NCBI GenBank assembly: GCA_963738595.1
Contig: CAVTXF010000002.1
Coordinates: forward strand, 248,001 to 312,000
Direction: 5' to 3'
DNA: 64,000 nucleotides
Source: Aestuariivirga sp963738595
GTDB lineage: Bacteria > Pseudomonadota > Alphaproteobacteria > Rhizobiales > Aestuariivirgaceae
The position numbers were made by a program, and so were the translations under genes. Position 1 is the first letter of the stretch. Every line of letters starts with the position of its first letter. Positions 42,258 through 53,956 of this stretch are shown here, one piece after another. The notes below the pieces were generated by a model that made no database searches, was not told where the DNA came from, and saw only the letters and a list, made by a program, of their open reading frames with translations.

Positions 42258-42964
42258 CACGGTTCACTGTCTGCCTCGATGCCGATGACACGCTGTGGCA
42301 CAATCTTGTGCATTTCGACACGGCGGAGAAGCAGTTTGGCGAGATGTTTTCCAGCTACATGCCGGCAGTTGATGCGACACGCGCCATCATGGAAACGGAA
42401 AAACGCAACATTGCGCTTTATGGGTTCGGCGTGAAATCCTTCACGCTGTCGATGATCGAAACGGCAGTCACTGTCTCGGGAGGTGCGGTTGATGCCGCGA
42501 CAATCCAGAAGCTGATCGGCATGGGGCGCGACATGCTGGATCATGACATCGAATTGTTGCCACATGTCGAAGAAGCGCTTGCGGCGCTGCATGGAAAACA
42601 CAGGCTGCTGTTGGTGACCAAAGGTGACCTGCACCATCAGGAGCGCAAGGTTCTGGCTTCGGGTCTGGCGCATTTCTTTGAGGGCGTGGAGATTGTTTCC
42701 GACAAGACACCCCAGACCTATCACGCGATCTGCAAACGGCATGGGGTTGCGGTGGAGCGTTGCGTGATGGTCGGCAATTCCATTCGTTCAGACGTGTTGC
42801 CGATGATCGCAGCGGGTGGGCATGGCGTTTATGTGCCGTTCAACATCATCTGGGATCACGAGCACGAAGATGTGCCACCGGACACCGTGCGCTTTCACGA
42901 GATAGCTGATCTCGGCGAATTGCCCGCGCTGGTGGCGCAGCTTCCACAAGGGTCAGTTCCGTGA
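42254..42964 (+). CDS. HAD-superfamily hydrolase
   Basis: A 236-residue phosphatase-like protein. Motif I is VCLDADDTLWHN (nucleophile Asp), motif II LLVTKGD, motif III lysine near VSDKTPQTY and motif IV GNSIRSDVLPMIAAG. The cap is a small helical domain (residues about 20-90). It overlaps gshB by four bases. The substrate is unknown; phosphoglycolate- or nucleotide-phosphatase-like activities are possible within this subfamily. Confidence 0.88.
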   Translation: MTRFTVCLDADDTLWHNLVHFDTAEKQFGEMFSSYMPAVDATRAIMETEKRNIALYGFGVKSFTLSMIETAVTVSGGAVDAATIQKLIGMGRDMLDHDIELLPHVEEALAALHGKHRLLLVTKGDLHHQERKVLASGLAHFFEGVEIVSDKTPQTYHAICKRHGVAVERCVMVGNSIRSDVLPMIAAGGHGVYVPFNIIWDHEHEDVPPDTVRFHEIADLGELPALVAQLPQGSVP

Positions 42965-42995
42965 TATAAGTTTGGCACCAAAGCAGGAGGTCGCC

Positions 42996-43587
42996 GTGTT
43001 GTTGTGGATTGTCATTCTCGTTGCACTCGCACTTGCCGCCATTCTCGGCCTTGCGGCGATGAAACCCAATTCTTTCACTGTGGCGCGCGAAGCCCAGATC
43101 ATCGCGCCGCCCGGCAAGGTTCACGCATTGATCAACGATTTCCATGAATGGACCAAGTGGTCGCCATGGGAGAAGATGGATCCCAACCTGACCCGCAATT
43201 ACAGCGGTGCGGCTTCAGGAGCGGGTGCCGCCTATGACTGGAGCGGCAACAAGAAAGTGGGACAAGGTCGCATGGACATTACCGCCACGACGCCATCGCG
43301 GATCGACATCGACCTCCACTTCATGAAACCCTTCGAGGCGCGCAACAAGACGGTGTTCTAACGCTTGACACCACGCGATGGCGGCACTGCAGGTGCGCTG
43401 GGAGATGACGGGGTCCAGCCCCTTCATGTTCAAGGTGATGAGCCTGTTCACCAGCATGGACAAGATGATCGGCAAGGATTTCGAGGCGGGGCTGGCCAAT
43501 ATGAAGGCGGCGGCGGAGCAGAAACCATTCCTGAACAACGTTGTTGTTCCATTTTTGTTCTTGCGCGACGGAATTGAGTTGCGCTAA
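42996..43587 (+). pseudogene. SRPBCC (polyketide cyclase-like) membrane-anchored protein, several frame breaks
   Basis: Start GTG 42996 lies behind AGGAGG and gives one N-terminal helix (WIVILVALALAAILGLAAM), then an SRPBCC domain (INDFHEWTKWSPWEKMDP, GAAYDWSGNKKVGQGRM). A TAA at 43359-43361 interrupts after NKTVF. The continuation RLTPRDGGT is in the same frame, and VRWEMTGSSPFMFKVMSLF is in the next, so at least one further one-base insertion lies near 43386-43390. The remaining domain ends at 43587. The pattern suggests extra T residues in three places; sequencing error or decay cannot be separated here. Confidence 0.7.
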
Positions 43588-43626
43588 CGTCTTATCTGCA
43601 ACTGTTAGCAGTTGGGGAGAGACGGG

Positions 43627-45159
43627 ATGACTTCGCGGGTTTCGACGGTGGCCTTTCAGGGCATTGAAGGGGTGATTGTGGATTGCCAGGCGCAATTCGT
43701 TGGTCACCAGGCGAATTTCCTGGTGGTGGGCCTGGGCGACAAGGCTGTGGCGGAAAGCCGGGAGCGCATTCGGGGTGCATTGCAGGCCATCGGGTTGTCG
43801 CTGCCCGGCAAGCGATTGGTGGTCAATTTGTCGCCTGCCGATCTTCCCAAGGAAGGCTCGCATTATGACCTGCCGATCATGCTGGCGCTCTTATCGGCGC
43901 TCGGGGTCATTCCACCAGATTTTCTTGAGCGCTACGTGGCGATCGGCGAGTTGGCCCTTGATGGCTCCCTGCTCCCGGTTTCGGGGGCCCTGCCCGCCGC
44001 CATGGCCGCACATGCCAAGGGGCTTGGCATCATCTGCCCCAAGGCTTCCGGCCCCGAAGCGGCCTGGGCTGGGGAAGATGTTGACGTTCTCGCTCCTGAA
44101 ACGCTGATCCAGCTGATCAATCATGTGAAGGGCACGCAGGTGCTGTCACCTCCCAAGCCGAACCTGATCGAGAAGAAGGTCGTATTGCCTGATCTCTCCG
44201 ACATCAAGGGACAGGAGGCTGCCAAGCGGGCGCTGGAAGTGGCGGCGGCAGGTGGCCATCACCTGCTGATGGTGGGGCCGCCTGGTGCTGGCAAATCCAT
44301 GCTGGCGCAGCGCCTGCCATCGATCTTGCCGCCCATGGATGCACGCGAGATGCTTGATGTATCGATGATCGCCTCGCTTGGCGGGGAACTGAAAGACGGG
44401 CAATTGTCCAGACGCCGGCCGTTTCGCGCACCCCATCATTCGGCTTCGATGCCGGCACTTGTCGGTGGCGGATTACGGGCGAAACCGGGCGAGATGGCAT
44501 TGGCCCATCATGGCGTGTTGTTCCTTGACGAGTTGCCGGAGTTTCAGTCGCGGGTGCTTGAGGCGATCAGACAGCCGATTGAAACCGGCGAGGCGGTGGT
44601 GGCGCGGGCCAATTATCACATCACCTATCCTGCCCGCTTCCAACTGGTCACAGCGATGAACCCGTGCAAATGCGGCATGGCAGGCGAACCGGGGCACGTG
44701 TGCCGCACGGGGCCGCGCTGTGCCGCCGATTATCAGGCACGCATATCAGGCCCGCTGCTCGACCGGCTCGATGTGCAGATTGAACTCTCCGCCGTGAAGG
44801 CTTCCGACCTGACGCTGCCACCGCCCAAAGAACGCAGCACGGACGTAGCCATGCGCGTTGCTGCGGCGCGCAACATTCAACGCCAGAGATTCCTCGCGCG
44901 CGGGCTTGAACACTTGCGCACCAATGCGCAGGCGGACGGTGCGGTACTCGAGGACATCGCGGCACTCGACACAGCAGGCACGAACCTCATTCGCGATGCA
45001 GCAGATGCCATGAACCTGTCGGCCCGTGGCTATCACCGCGTCTTGCGGGTGGCGCGGACCATTGCCGACCTTGATGGCCGCGACAAAATCTCCCGCATTC
45101 ATCTGGCCGAAGCTTTGAGTTACCGGCAGAAACCCGCGTCGATGCGCAATGCGGCGTAG
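43627..45159 (+). CDS. comM: YifB/ComM family Mg-chelatase-like AAA+ ATPase
   Basis: About 510 residues from ATG 43627, preceded by GGAGAGACGGG. An N-terminal Lon-protease-like domain (residues about 1-170) is followed by the AAA+ module with Walker A MVGPPGAGKSMLAQRLP, a Walker B region GVLFLDELPEF and a zinc-type segment NPCKCGMAGEPGHVCR, then a C-terminal helical domain (LSARGYHRVLRVARTIADL). ComM homologues are hexameric helicases that promote branch migration during natural transformation. Confidence 0.93.
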   Translation: MTSRVSTVAFQGIEGVIVDCQAQFVGHQANFLVVGLGDKAVAESRERIRGALQAIGLSLPGKRLVVNLSPADLPKEGSHYDLPIMLALLSALGVIPPDFLERYVAIGELALDGSLLPVSGALPAAMAAHAKGLGIICPKASGPEAAWAGEDVDVLAPETLIQLINHVKGTQVLSPPKPNLIEKKVVLPDLSDIKGQEAAKRALEVAAAGGHHLLMVGPPGAGKSMLAQRLPSILPPMDAREMLDVSMIASLGGELKDGQLSRRRPFRAPHHSASMPALVGGGLRAKPGEMALAHHGVLFLDELPEFQSRVLEAIRQPIETGEAVVARANYHITYPARFQLVTAMNPCKCGMAGEPGHVCRTGPRCAADYQARISGPLLDRLDVQIELSAVKASDLTLPPPKERSTDVAMRVAAARNIQRQRFLARGLEHLRTNAQADGAVLEDIAALDTAGTNLIRDAADAMNLSARGYHRVLRVARTIADLDGRDKISRIHLAEALSYRQKPASMRNAA

Positions 45160-45177
45160 AGCGGGTGCTTCACCCGG

Positions 45178-45969
45178 TCAGCGAAAGTTCTGGCATGCCG
45201 CAACAATCCTGTTGACGGCGGCTTGCATCGCGGACACCGGTGCTGCAACGGTTTTTCTGCCGGGAAGATCCACCCAAAACACGTCAAGAGAGGCCATCGC
45301 CGTTTCGATGGCATTGATGTCGGCGGCATGTGCTGCCCTGTCGGCTGCAGGAAGGGCAGCAATCATTTGCTGCGCCACCTGCTTGAAGCCCCAGGAATCC
45401 TGGTATTCATAGTCCTCAATGACTTTGCCGTCGTGGACGCCACTGGCGTACTCCCCAGCCACGATCTGCATGATCGCGCTGGTGGACGCTATCGTCTTTG
45501 CGGTGTCTGAATGCTGCTTCCGCAGCTGATGGACCCGGGCGAAAAGCGCTGCTTTTGCCACTTTGATCTGGTCGTTAGGAAGACGTGCCTGCATCGCCTG
45601 GTCCAGCCGGTCGATGTCCGCCTCAAATCCCGGCAGTCCCATCTTTGCAAGAGCAGGCCGCATGGCTTCATAGATCTCGTTGACCGGATGCTGGACATGC
45701 GAAAGCCCCATTTCAGCTTCCCCATCCTGATAAAGCTGCATACCAACAACGACATGCCCCTCGATCAGGCTCAATTGTGTTATGAAAGCAATATCCTCAT
45801 CCGGACCCAACGCTTCGTGTGTTGGCATGCGATGCCCGTCGTCAGCGACAAGAACAGCCCGAAAATGTGTGTCGTGTCCCGGTGGATGAAGACCTGCGGC
45901 AAATGCTGGCGCATCCAGCACCAGAAACGGCAACACCGACAGAACCAGACAGCGCATCACTTGCCTCAT
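45178..45969 (-). CDS. Secreted protein of unknown function
   Basis: About 263 residues. The ATG at 45969 (MRQVMRCLVLSVLPFLVLDAPAFA) follows GGAGGAG and gives a signal peptide cleaved near AFA. The mature N-terminus is His-rich (LHPPGHDTHF, DDGHRMPTH), and HVQHPVNEIYEAMRPAL and two mostly helical stretches follow. The overall layout recalls helical periplasmic metal-binding domains, but I do not recognise the family and assign no function. It is convergent with comM and stands alone. Confidence 0.65.
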   Translation of the reverse strand: MRQVMRCLVLSVLPFLVLDAPAFAAGLHPPGHDTHFRAVLVADDGHRMPTHEALGPDEDIAFITQLSLIEGHVVVGMQLYQDGEAEMGLSHVQHPVNEIYEAMRPALAKMGLPGFEADIDRLDQAMQARLPNDQIKVAKAALFARVHQLRKQHSDTAKTIASTSAIMQIVAGEYASGVHDGKVIEDYEYQDSWGFKQVAQQMIAALPAADRAAHAADINAIETAMASLDVFWVDLPGRKTVAAPVSAMQAAVNRIVAACQNFR

Positions 45970-46226
45970 GCACACAACTCCTCCGACCAAAGTCTAACGA
46001 CCTCGCTATATTCCAAGGCTGTCTGGAACGCAATCTCTGATGGCAGCGAGGCGGTGCAGTGTTGAGTATCCGCTCCGGGGTTTTCGTTTCGGGCAATCCA
46101 GTCGCCGCTTCCCGACCCTGATTAATGGATTTTTCACCGTGATCTCGTGCGTTCAGACTTTTGCAAGTGCAAGTGGCGCATAACACCCGCAGAACAAACA
46201 ATTGTCGGAATTTGGTGACCACGAAC

Positions 46227-47984
46227 ATGCGCAATCCCGTCGGGCAACGCATCGCCATACTTGCAGCATGGGCCATGCTTTCGGCGGCGACAGGGCTTGG
46301 CATGCTGGTGGCATCATCCCTGCTGCTTGCCATCCATCCAGCCGTGATCACCGTTGGCCTTGCCGTCAGTTCGGTGATTTCAGCCTTCAGTGCATTTGTC
46401 ATCCTGCGCGAGACGCAAGTGCCGCCATACGACGAATTGCGTTCCATGGCGTCGGAGACAAGCGAAGAAAAACTCCGCCTGCTCGCCATGATGAGCCATG
46501 AAATCCGCACGCCGCTGAATGGCGTGGTCGGCATGATCAATCTCCTGCAAGAGACCGCGCTTACCGCAGAACAGCAGAGCTATGCCGGCACCGCCAACAG
46601 CTCAGCGCGCACATTGCTCTCCATAGTCGATGAAGCGCTTGACACAGCAAAGGGCCAGGCGACCGGGCAAGAACCTTCTGGTCCAACCACTCTCAGGCCG
46701 CTGGTCGAAAACGTCACGGAACTCCTGTCAGCGCGGGCCCATGCCAAGGCGCTGGAGCTTTCAGCCTTTGTCGCCGCTGATGTGCCGGAGCAGGTTGCGG
46801 CCCGCGATGTTGCGATCCGGCAGATCCTTTTCAACCTTGTCGGCAACGCGATCAAGTTTACCGAATCCGGCGGCGTTGGCATCAGTATCTTCATGCGCGA
46901 CCCGTTTCTGGTTTTCCAGATTGAGGATACCGGCATCGGCATGACCGCCAGCGAATGCGAGCGGATATTTGCCGAATACCAGCAGGCCAATCCTGAAACA
47001 TCGAAGCGTTTTGGCGGGACCGGGCTTGGCCTCAGCATCACGCGCAACCTTGTTTCGGCCATGGGCGGCAAAATCGAGGTCACAAGCCGCGTTGGACGCG
47101 GCACGATGTTCACAGTTTCACTTCCGCAGGCAAGGCAAGAGGATCGTGCTGCAGGACGGGCCCAACCCCTGACAGGGCAGCGCGTCTGGCTGGCTTCCGA
47201 GCAGAAATTCACGCGACAACATACGACACAGATCATTGAAGACCTGGGTGGAACCGTCATGCATGTCAGTTCGGACGCTGAACTCAAAGACCTTCTGGCC
47301 GGCATGGCCGGACCAGATGACTGCGTCATTTGCACGTCCGGCCATGCAGACAGCTTGCGTGCCTGGGCCAAAACACCGGCGGCGCGCACTGGTCGCGGCC
47401 CCAGGATCTGGGTCATGCTCACGGCAGAAGAACGCAGGCCTTTCCGCGACCTTTTGACTGCGCCATTTGCGGGATACCTGTTGAAGCCGGCGCGACTTAC
47501 AACCATCCTGTTGCGCCTCGCGACAAACAACACTCAAAAGCTCCGCACAACAGCAAACGGCTTGCGTGCCGCTTCAGCCGCACGGTCACTGGCGGGAAAG
47601 TGCCATGTCCTTGTCGCTGATGACAATGCCATCAACGTCTTGCTCGTTTCAACAATGCTGCGGAAAATGGGGCACATCGTCACGCATGTGAACAGCGGTG
47701 CGGCGGTGCTTGACCTGCTTGAAACGAAACACCAGTTCGACGCACTTCTGCTTGATGTCGAAATGCCTGGACTCAATGGCTACGAAACCGCGGTGCTGTT
47801 GCGAAAACTTGAGTCCGAGAATGACCGGCCCAGGCTGCCTGTCATGGCGCTGACGGCGCACAGGCGGGCTGACGAACTCGCGAGGTGCCTGGCGGCGGGC
47901 ATGGATGGATACCTCTCAAAGCCTTTTGAGCAGCAGGATCTTTACGAGGCGCTGGCCGGACTCACCGCACAACGTGCTGCCTGA
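46227..47984 (+). CDS. Hybrid sensor histidine kinase with pseudo-receiver and C-terminal receiver
   Basis: About 585 residues from ATG 46227 (GTG 46215 is an alternative). Two transmembrane helices come first (ILAAWAMLSAATGLGMLVA and AVITVGLAVSSVISAFSAF) with almost no periplasmic part. Next is HisKA with H-box MMSHEIRTPLNGVVGM, then HATPase boxes NLVGNAIKFT, DTGIGM and GGTGLGLSI. A receiver-like fold follows in which the phosphoacceptor Asp is missing (CVICTSGHA). The last about 125 residues are an intact receiver (VLVADDNAINVLL, LLLDVEMPGLNGYE, KPF). No partner regulator is adjacent. Confidence 0.9.
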   Translation: MRNPVGQRIAILAAWAMLSAATGLGMLVASSLLLAIHPAVITVGLAVSSVISAFSAFVILRETQVPPYDELRSMASETSEEKLRLLAMMSHEIRTPLNGVVGMINLLQETALTAEQQSYAGTANSSARTLLSIVDEALDTAKGQATGQEPSGPTTLRPLVENVTELLSARAHAKALELSAFVAADVPEQVAARDVAIRQILFNLVGNAIKFTESGGVGISIFMRDPFLVFQIEDTGIGMTASECERIFAEYQQANPETSKRFGGTGLGLSITRNLVSAMGGKIEVTSRVGRGTMFTVSLPQARQEDRAAGRAQPLTGQRVWLASEQKFTRQHTTQIIEDLGGTVMHVSSDAELKDLLAGMAGPDDCVICTSGHADSLRAWAKTPAARTGRGPRIWVMLTAEERRPFRDLLTAPFAGYLLKPARLTTILLRLATNNTQKLRTTANGLRAASAARSLAGKCHVLVADDNAINVLLVSTMLRKMGHIVTHVNSGAAVLDLLETKHQFDALLLDVEMPGLNGYETAVLLRKLESENDRPRLPVMALTAHRRADELARCLAAGMDGYLSKPFEQQDLYEALAGLTAQRAA

Positions 47985-48022
47985 TTTTGCCAAAGCAACC
48001 GCTTCTGGGCTAAACAGCATTC

Positions 48023-48838
48023 ATGACCAGTCAAAGTGACATTGCCGAACGCTTTTCGCGTGGCGGCCTGAGCATCAGGCTGGCGCGATGCGATGCCGAA
48101 ATCGCGGCGTCGCAACGTTTGCGTTACAAGGTTTTTTATCAAGAAATGGGGGCGCGAGCCGATGGCGAAGCGAAGCTTGCCGAGATTGACAGGGACAGGT
48201 TCGACCCAATTTGTGATCATCTCCTGGTCATCAAGTCTGGCCCTTCACCCGAGGGTATTGAGCTCGAAGACGGCGAACTGGTTGGTACCTACAGGCTGCT
48301 GCGGCAAGATGTGGCGGAGGAAAATGGCGGATTCTACACTGAAAGCGAGTTTGACATTGCGCCACTCATCGCGCGCAATCGTGGTGCGCGCTTTCTGGAA
48401 CTTGGCCGGTCGTGCGTGTTGAAACAGCACCGCGACAAACCGGTCGTCGAACTCCTGTGGCAAGGCATCTGGAACTTTGTGCGCGCAAACCGACTGGACG
48501 TGATGTTTGGCTGCGCCAGCCTCGAGGGTACCGATGTTGCGGCACATGCCGATGCCCTGAGTTATCTTGCACATTATGCCGCGCCGCAACCGCGATGGCA
48601 TGCAAGCGCAGTTTCGTCACGCCACGTCGACATGAAGTTAAAACCGAAAGACGCCATTGATCAAAAGCGCGCGCTGCATTCCCTGCCACCGCTGATCAAG
48701 GGTTATCTCAGGCTTGGCTGCTCCATCGGCGAGGGGGCGATCATCGACCACCAGTTCAATACAATTGATGTGCTGATCATCCTGCCGGTCTCACAGATCA
48801 ATCCGCGCTATTTCGACCGGTTTGGCAAGCCCTCATGA
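48023..48838 (+). CDS. olsB: L-ornithine N-alpha-acyltransferase OlsB
   Basis: A 271-residue acyltransferase of the GNAT-like OlsB/hemolysin family. Segments QRLRYKVFYQEMGA, CDHLLVI, GTYRLLRQ, FLELGRSCVLKQHR and LPPLIKGYLRLGCSIGEGAIID are typical. It attaches a 3-hydroxyacyl chain from acyl-ACP to ornithine, the first step to phosphate-free ornithine lipids common in Hyphomicrobiales. OlsA, which completes the lipid, is not in this window. The gene is convergent with maeB. Confidence 0.9.
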   Translation: MTSQSDIAERFSRGGLSIRLARCDAEIAASQRLRYKVFYQEMGARADGEAKLAEIDRDRFDPICDHLLVIKSGPSPEGIELEDGELVGTYRLLRQDVAEENGGFYTESEFDIAPLIARNRGARFLELGRSCVLKQHRDKPVVELLWQGIWNFVRANRLDVMFGCASLEGTDVAAHADALSYLAHYAAPQPRWHASAVSSRHVDMKLKPKDAIDQKRALHSLPPLIKGYLRLGCSIGEGAIIDHQFNTIDVLIILPVSQINPRYFDRFGKPS

Positions 48839-48873
48839 CTTGAGCGAAGGGTGCCACTTGTCTGCATGCCGCT

Positions 48874-51156
<2,283 letters not shown>

Positions 51157-51289
51157 GGGGAACCTGATTGATGATTTGAAGGGCAGGCTAACCGTTCGCG
51201 CAAAGCTTCTCAATAGCCCACCTGCAATTGCCTAAAATTGCGCTATTGAGACGTGACAGGCCTGTGGAAATGGCCGATATGGTGGCGGC

Positions 51290-53956
51290 ATGCATGGCCC
51301 TGCCCCCATAGCCGACGCCACACCAATGATGGCGCAGTACCTGGAGATCAAGAAATCCTACCAGGGAAGCCTGCTGTTCTATCGGATGGGCGATTTTTAC
51401 GAGTTGTTCTTTGCCGATGCTGAGAAGGCCTCGGCGACACTCGGCATAGCCCTGACAAAACGCGGCAAGCATCTGGGCGAAGACATTCCGATGTGCGGCG
51501 TTCCGGTGCACGCAGCCGACCACTACCTGCAAAAACTGATCCGGGCGGGCCACCGGGTGGCGATCTGCGAACAGATGGAGGATCCGGCCGAAGCGAAAAA
51601 GCGGGGGTCGAAGTCGGTCGTCAAACGCGACGTGATCCGGCTGGTGACTCCGGGGACACTGACCGAGGACACCCTGCTTGATGCGTCAGCGAGCAATCAT
51701 CTCGCCTGCCTTGCCGAACTGGGGACTGGCAATATCAGCCTGGCGTGGTGTGATATTTCAACCGGTGCCTTTTCCGTGCGTGGTACGCACGTGACGCGGC
51801 TTGCGGCCGATCTTGCGCAGGTCAACCCATCGGAGATCCTCGTTGCCGACAAGATGCTGGATGATGCGCGCTTTGCTGACCTTCTGAGGGACAGCGGCGT
51901 TGCCCTTTCGCCACTGACTGCGAGCCGGTTTGACAGCCAGGCGGCGGAACACCGGCTGACGTCACACTTTGCCGTCGGTTCGCTTGACTCATTCGGCGTA
52001 TTTGGCCGCGCTGATGTTGCAGCCCTTGGGGCGCTTCTTGACTACATAACCCTCACGCAAGTGGGGAAGGTTCCCTTTCTGCGACGACCCCGCAAGGTGG
52101 ATGCCAGTGATGGACTGGTGATTGACCAGGCGACCCGCACCAATCTTGAACTGACCCGGACACTCGGTGGTGAGCGCAAGGGAAGTTTGCTCGACGTGTT
52201 GACCGCAACTGCCACGGCTGGTGGTACACGGCTTCTGAGTGACTGGTTGTCGCTGCCACTGGTTGATCCCATTGCCATCAATGACCGGCTGGACTGCGTT
52301 GCGGTGTTTGCCGCAGATGACCGGCTTGCGGCCTTGCTGAAGGACGAGGTGAAGGCAGCGCCTGACCTTGAACGGGCGCTGGCACGGGTTACCGGCAATC
52401 GTGGTGGGCCGCGCGATCTTGCTGTCATTCTCAAAGGATTGTTGCAGGGGGTGCGGCTTGGCGCGTTGCTCATGGGCCAGGAGCGCTTGCAGGGACTGCC
52501 TTCCGCATTGATGAGGATTGCCAGGATTCTGGCGTCTGCACCGCAGGAGGTGATCACGCGGCTTGAGCCAGCACTCGGGCCGGACCTGCCTTTGCTGGCG
52601 CGCGACGGCGGGTTCATTGCGCGCGGGCTCGACAGCGAGCTTGATGAAGCGCGCGCGCTGCGTGATGACACGCGGCAGGTGATTGCCAACCTGCAGGCGC
52701 GCTATGCCGAGATTTCAGGCATCCGGTCGCTCAAGGTGAAGCACAACAATATCCTTGGCTACTTTGTGGAAGTGACGGCACAGCAGGACGCAATCCTGCG
52801 GGCAGCAGACCATGACAAGATATTCTTCCATCGCCAGACGGTGGCCAGTGCGGTCCGGTTTTCAACTGTCGAACTTTCGGAGCTGGAACAGAAGATTGCT
52901 GTGGCCGCATCGCGCGCCATTGCAATGGAACTTGACCTGTTCAAATCGTTCTGCGTGCTTGTCGAGACCCATGGGGAATCCATTTCCTCTGTTGCGTCGG
53001 CGCTTGCAGAACTTGATGTGGTGCTGGGGCTTGCCGAAATCGCGCGGGCGCGGCGCTATGTGCGCCCGGTTGTCGATGCGAGCAGCGCTTTTGTCATCGA
53101 GCAGGGGCGGCATCCCGTTGTTGAGGCGGCCCTGATGGCGCAAGGCGGGCGGGCCTTCACGCCAAATGACTGTGACCTGTCCGTTGACCGCAAGCCCTTG
53201 TGGCTTCTGACGGGTCCGAACATGGCGGGCAAGTCCACCTTTCTGCGGCAAAATGCGTTGATCGCCATCATGGCGCAGATCGGCAGTTTCGTTCCCGCCG
53301 CACAAGCACATATTGGCACCATTGACCGGGTGTTCAGTCGCGTGGGTGCGGCGGATGATCTGGCACGGGGCCGATCAACCTTCATGGTGGAAATGGTTGA
53401 AACCGCGGCGATCGTCAATCAGGCGACGGCGCGGTCGCTGGTCATTCTCGACGAAATCGGGCGCGGCACTGCGACCTATGACGGGCTTTCGATCGCCTGG
53501 GCGGTGCTCGAGCACCTGCATGAGGTGAATGCCTGCCGCGCACTTTTCGCCACGCATTACCATGAACTCACTGCACTTGCAGCGAAACTCCCGCGCCTGT
53601 CCTGCGCTACCATGAAGGTGCGCGAATGGAAAGGCGATATCATCTTCCTGCATGAGGTTGTGGCCGGTGCTGCCGACCGGTCGTATGGATTGCAGGTGGC
53701 AAAACTTGCAGGCCTTCCCGACAGTGTCATTGGGCGCGCGCGTGAGGTCCTGGACAAGCTCGAAACACATCGCAACCAGCAACCGGCCCTGCGTGTGGCA
53801 GACGAGCTGCCGCTGTTTGCCTTTCATGAAGCACAAAAGCCCCTGAAAATTGACAAGTTGCGCGACAGGCTTGCCAGGCTGAACCCGGACGAATTTGCGC
53901 CGCGTGATGCACTTTCCGCCCTGTATGAACTCAAGAAACTGAGTGACGATGACTGA
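51290..53956 (+). CDS. mutS: DNA mismatch repair protein MutS
   Basis: An 888-residue mismatch-recognition ATPase. The mismatch-contacting Phe-X-Glu lies in MGDFYELFFADA (N-terminal domain I). Walker A is LTGPNMAGKSTFLRQNA, Walker B VILDEIGRGTATYDG and the C-terminal dimer region ends YELKKLSDDD. Length and domain order are normal. Its stop codon lies inside the start region of glnD, so mutS and glnD are co-transcribed, an order seen in Hyphomicrobiales. Confidence 0.97.
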   Translation: MHGPAPIADATPMMAQYLEIKKSYQGSLLFYRMGDFYELFFADAEKASATLGIALTKRGKHLGEDIPMCGVPVHAADHYLQKLIRAGHRVAICEQMEDPAEAKKRGSKSVVKRDVIRLVTPGTLTEDTLLDASASNHLACLAELGTGNISLAWCDISTGAFSVRGTHVTRLAADLAQVNPSEILVADKMLDDARFADLLRDSGVALSPLTASRFDSQAAEHRLTSHFAVGSLDSFGVFGRADVAALGALLDYITLTQVGKVPFLRRPRKVDASDGLVIDQATRTNLELTRTLGGERKGSLLDVLTATATAGGTRLLSDWLSLPLVDPIAINDRLDCVAVFAADDRLAALLKDEVKAAPDLERALARVTGNRGGPRDLAVILKGLLQGVRLGALLMGQERLQGLPSALMRIARILASAPQEVITRLEPALGPDLPLLARDGGFIARGLDSELDEARALRDDTRQVIANLQARYAEISGIRSLKVKHNNILGYFVEVTAQQDAILRAADHDKIFFHRQTVASAVRFSTVELSELEQKIAVAASRAIAMELDLFKSFCVLVETHGESISSVASALAELDVVLGLAEIARARRYVRPVVDASSAFVIEQGRHPVVEAALMAQGGRAFTPNDCDLSVDRKPLWLLTGPNMAGKSTFLRQNALIAIMAQIGSFVPAAQAHIGTIDRVFSRVGAADDLARGRSTFMVEMVETAAIVNQATARSLVILDEIGRGTATYDGLSIAWAVLEHLHEVNACRALFATHYHELTALAAKLPRLSCATMKVREWKGDIIFLHEVVAGAADRSYGLQVAKLAGLPDSVIGRAREVLDKLETHRNQQPALRVADELPLFAFHEAQKPLKIDKLRDRLARLNPDEFAPRDALSALYELKKLSDDD

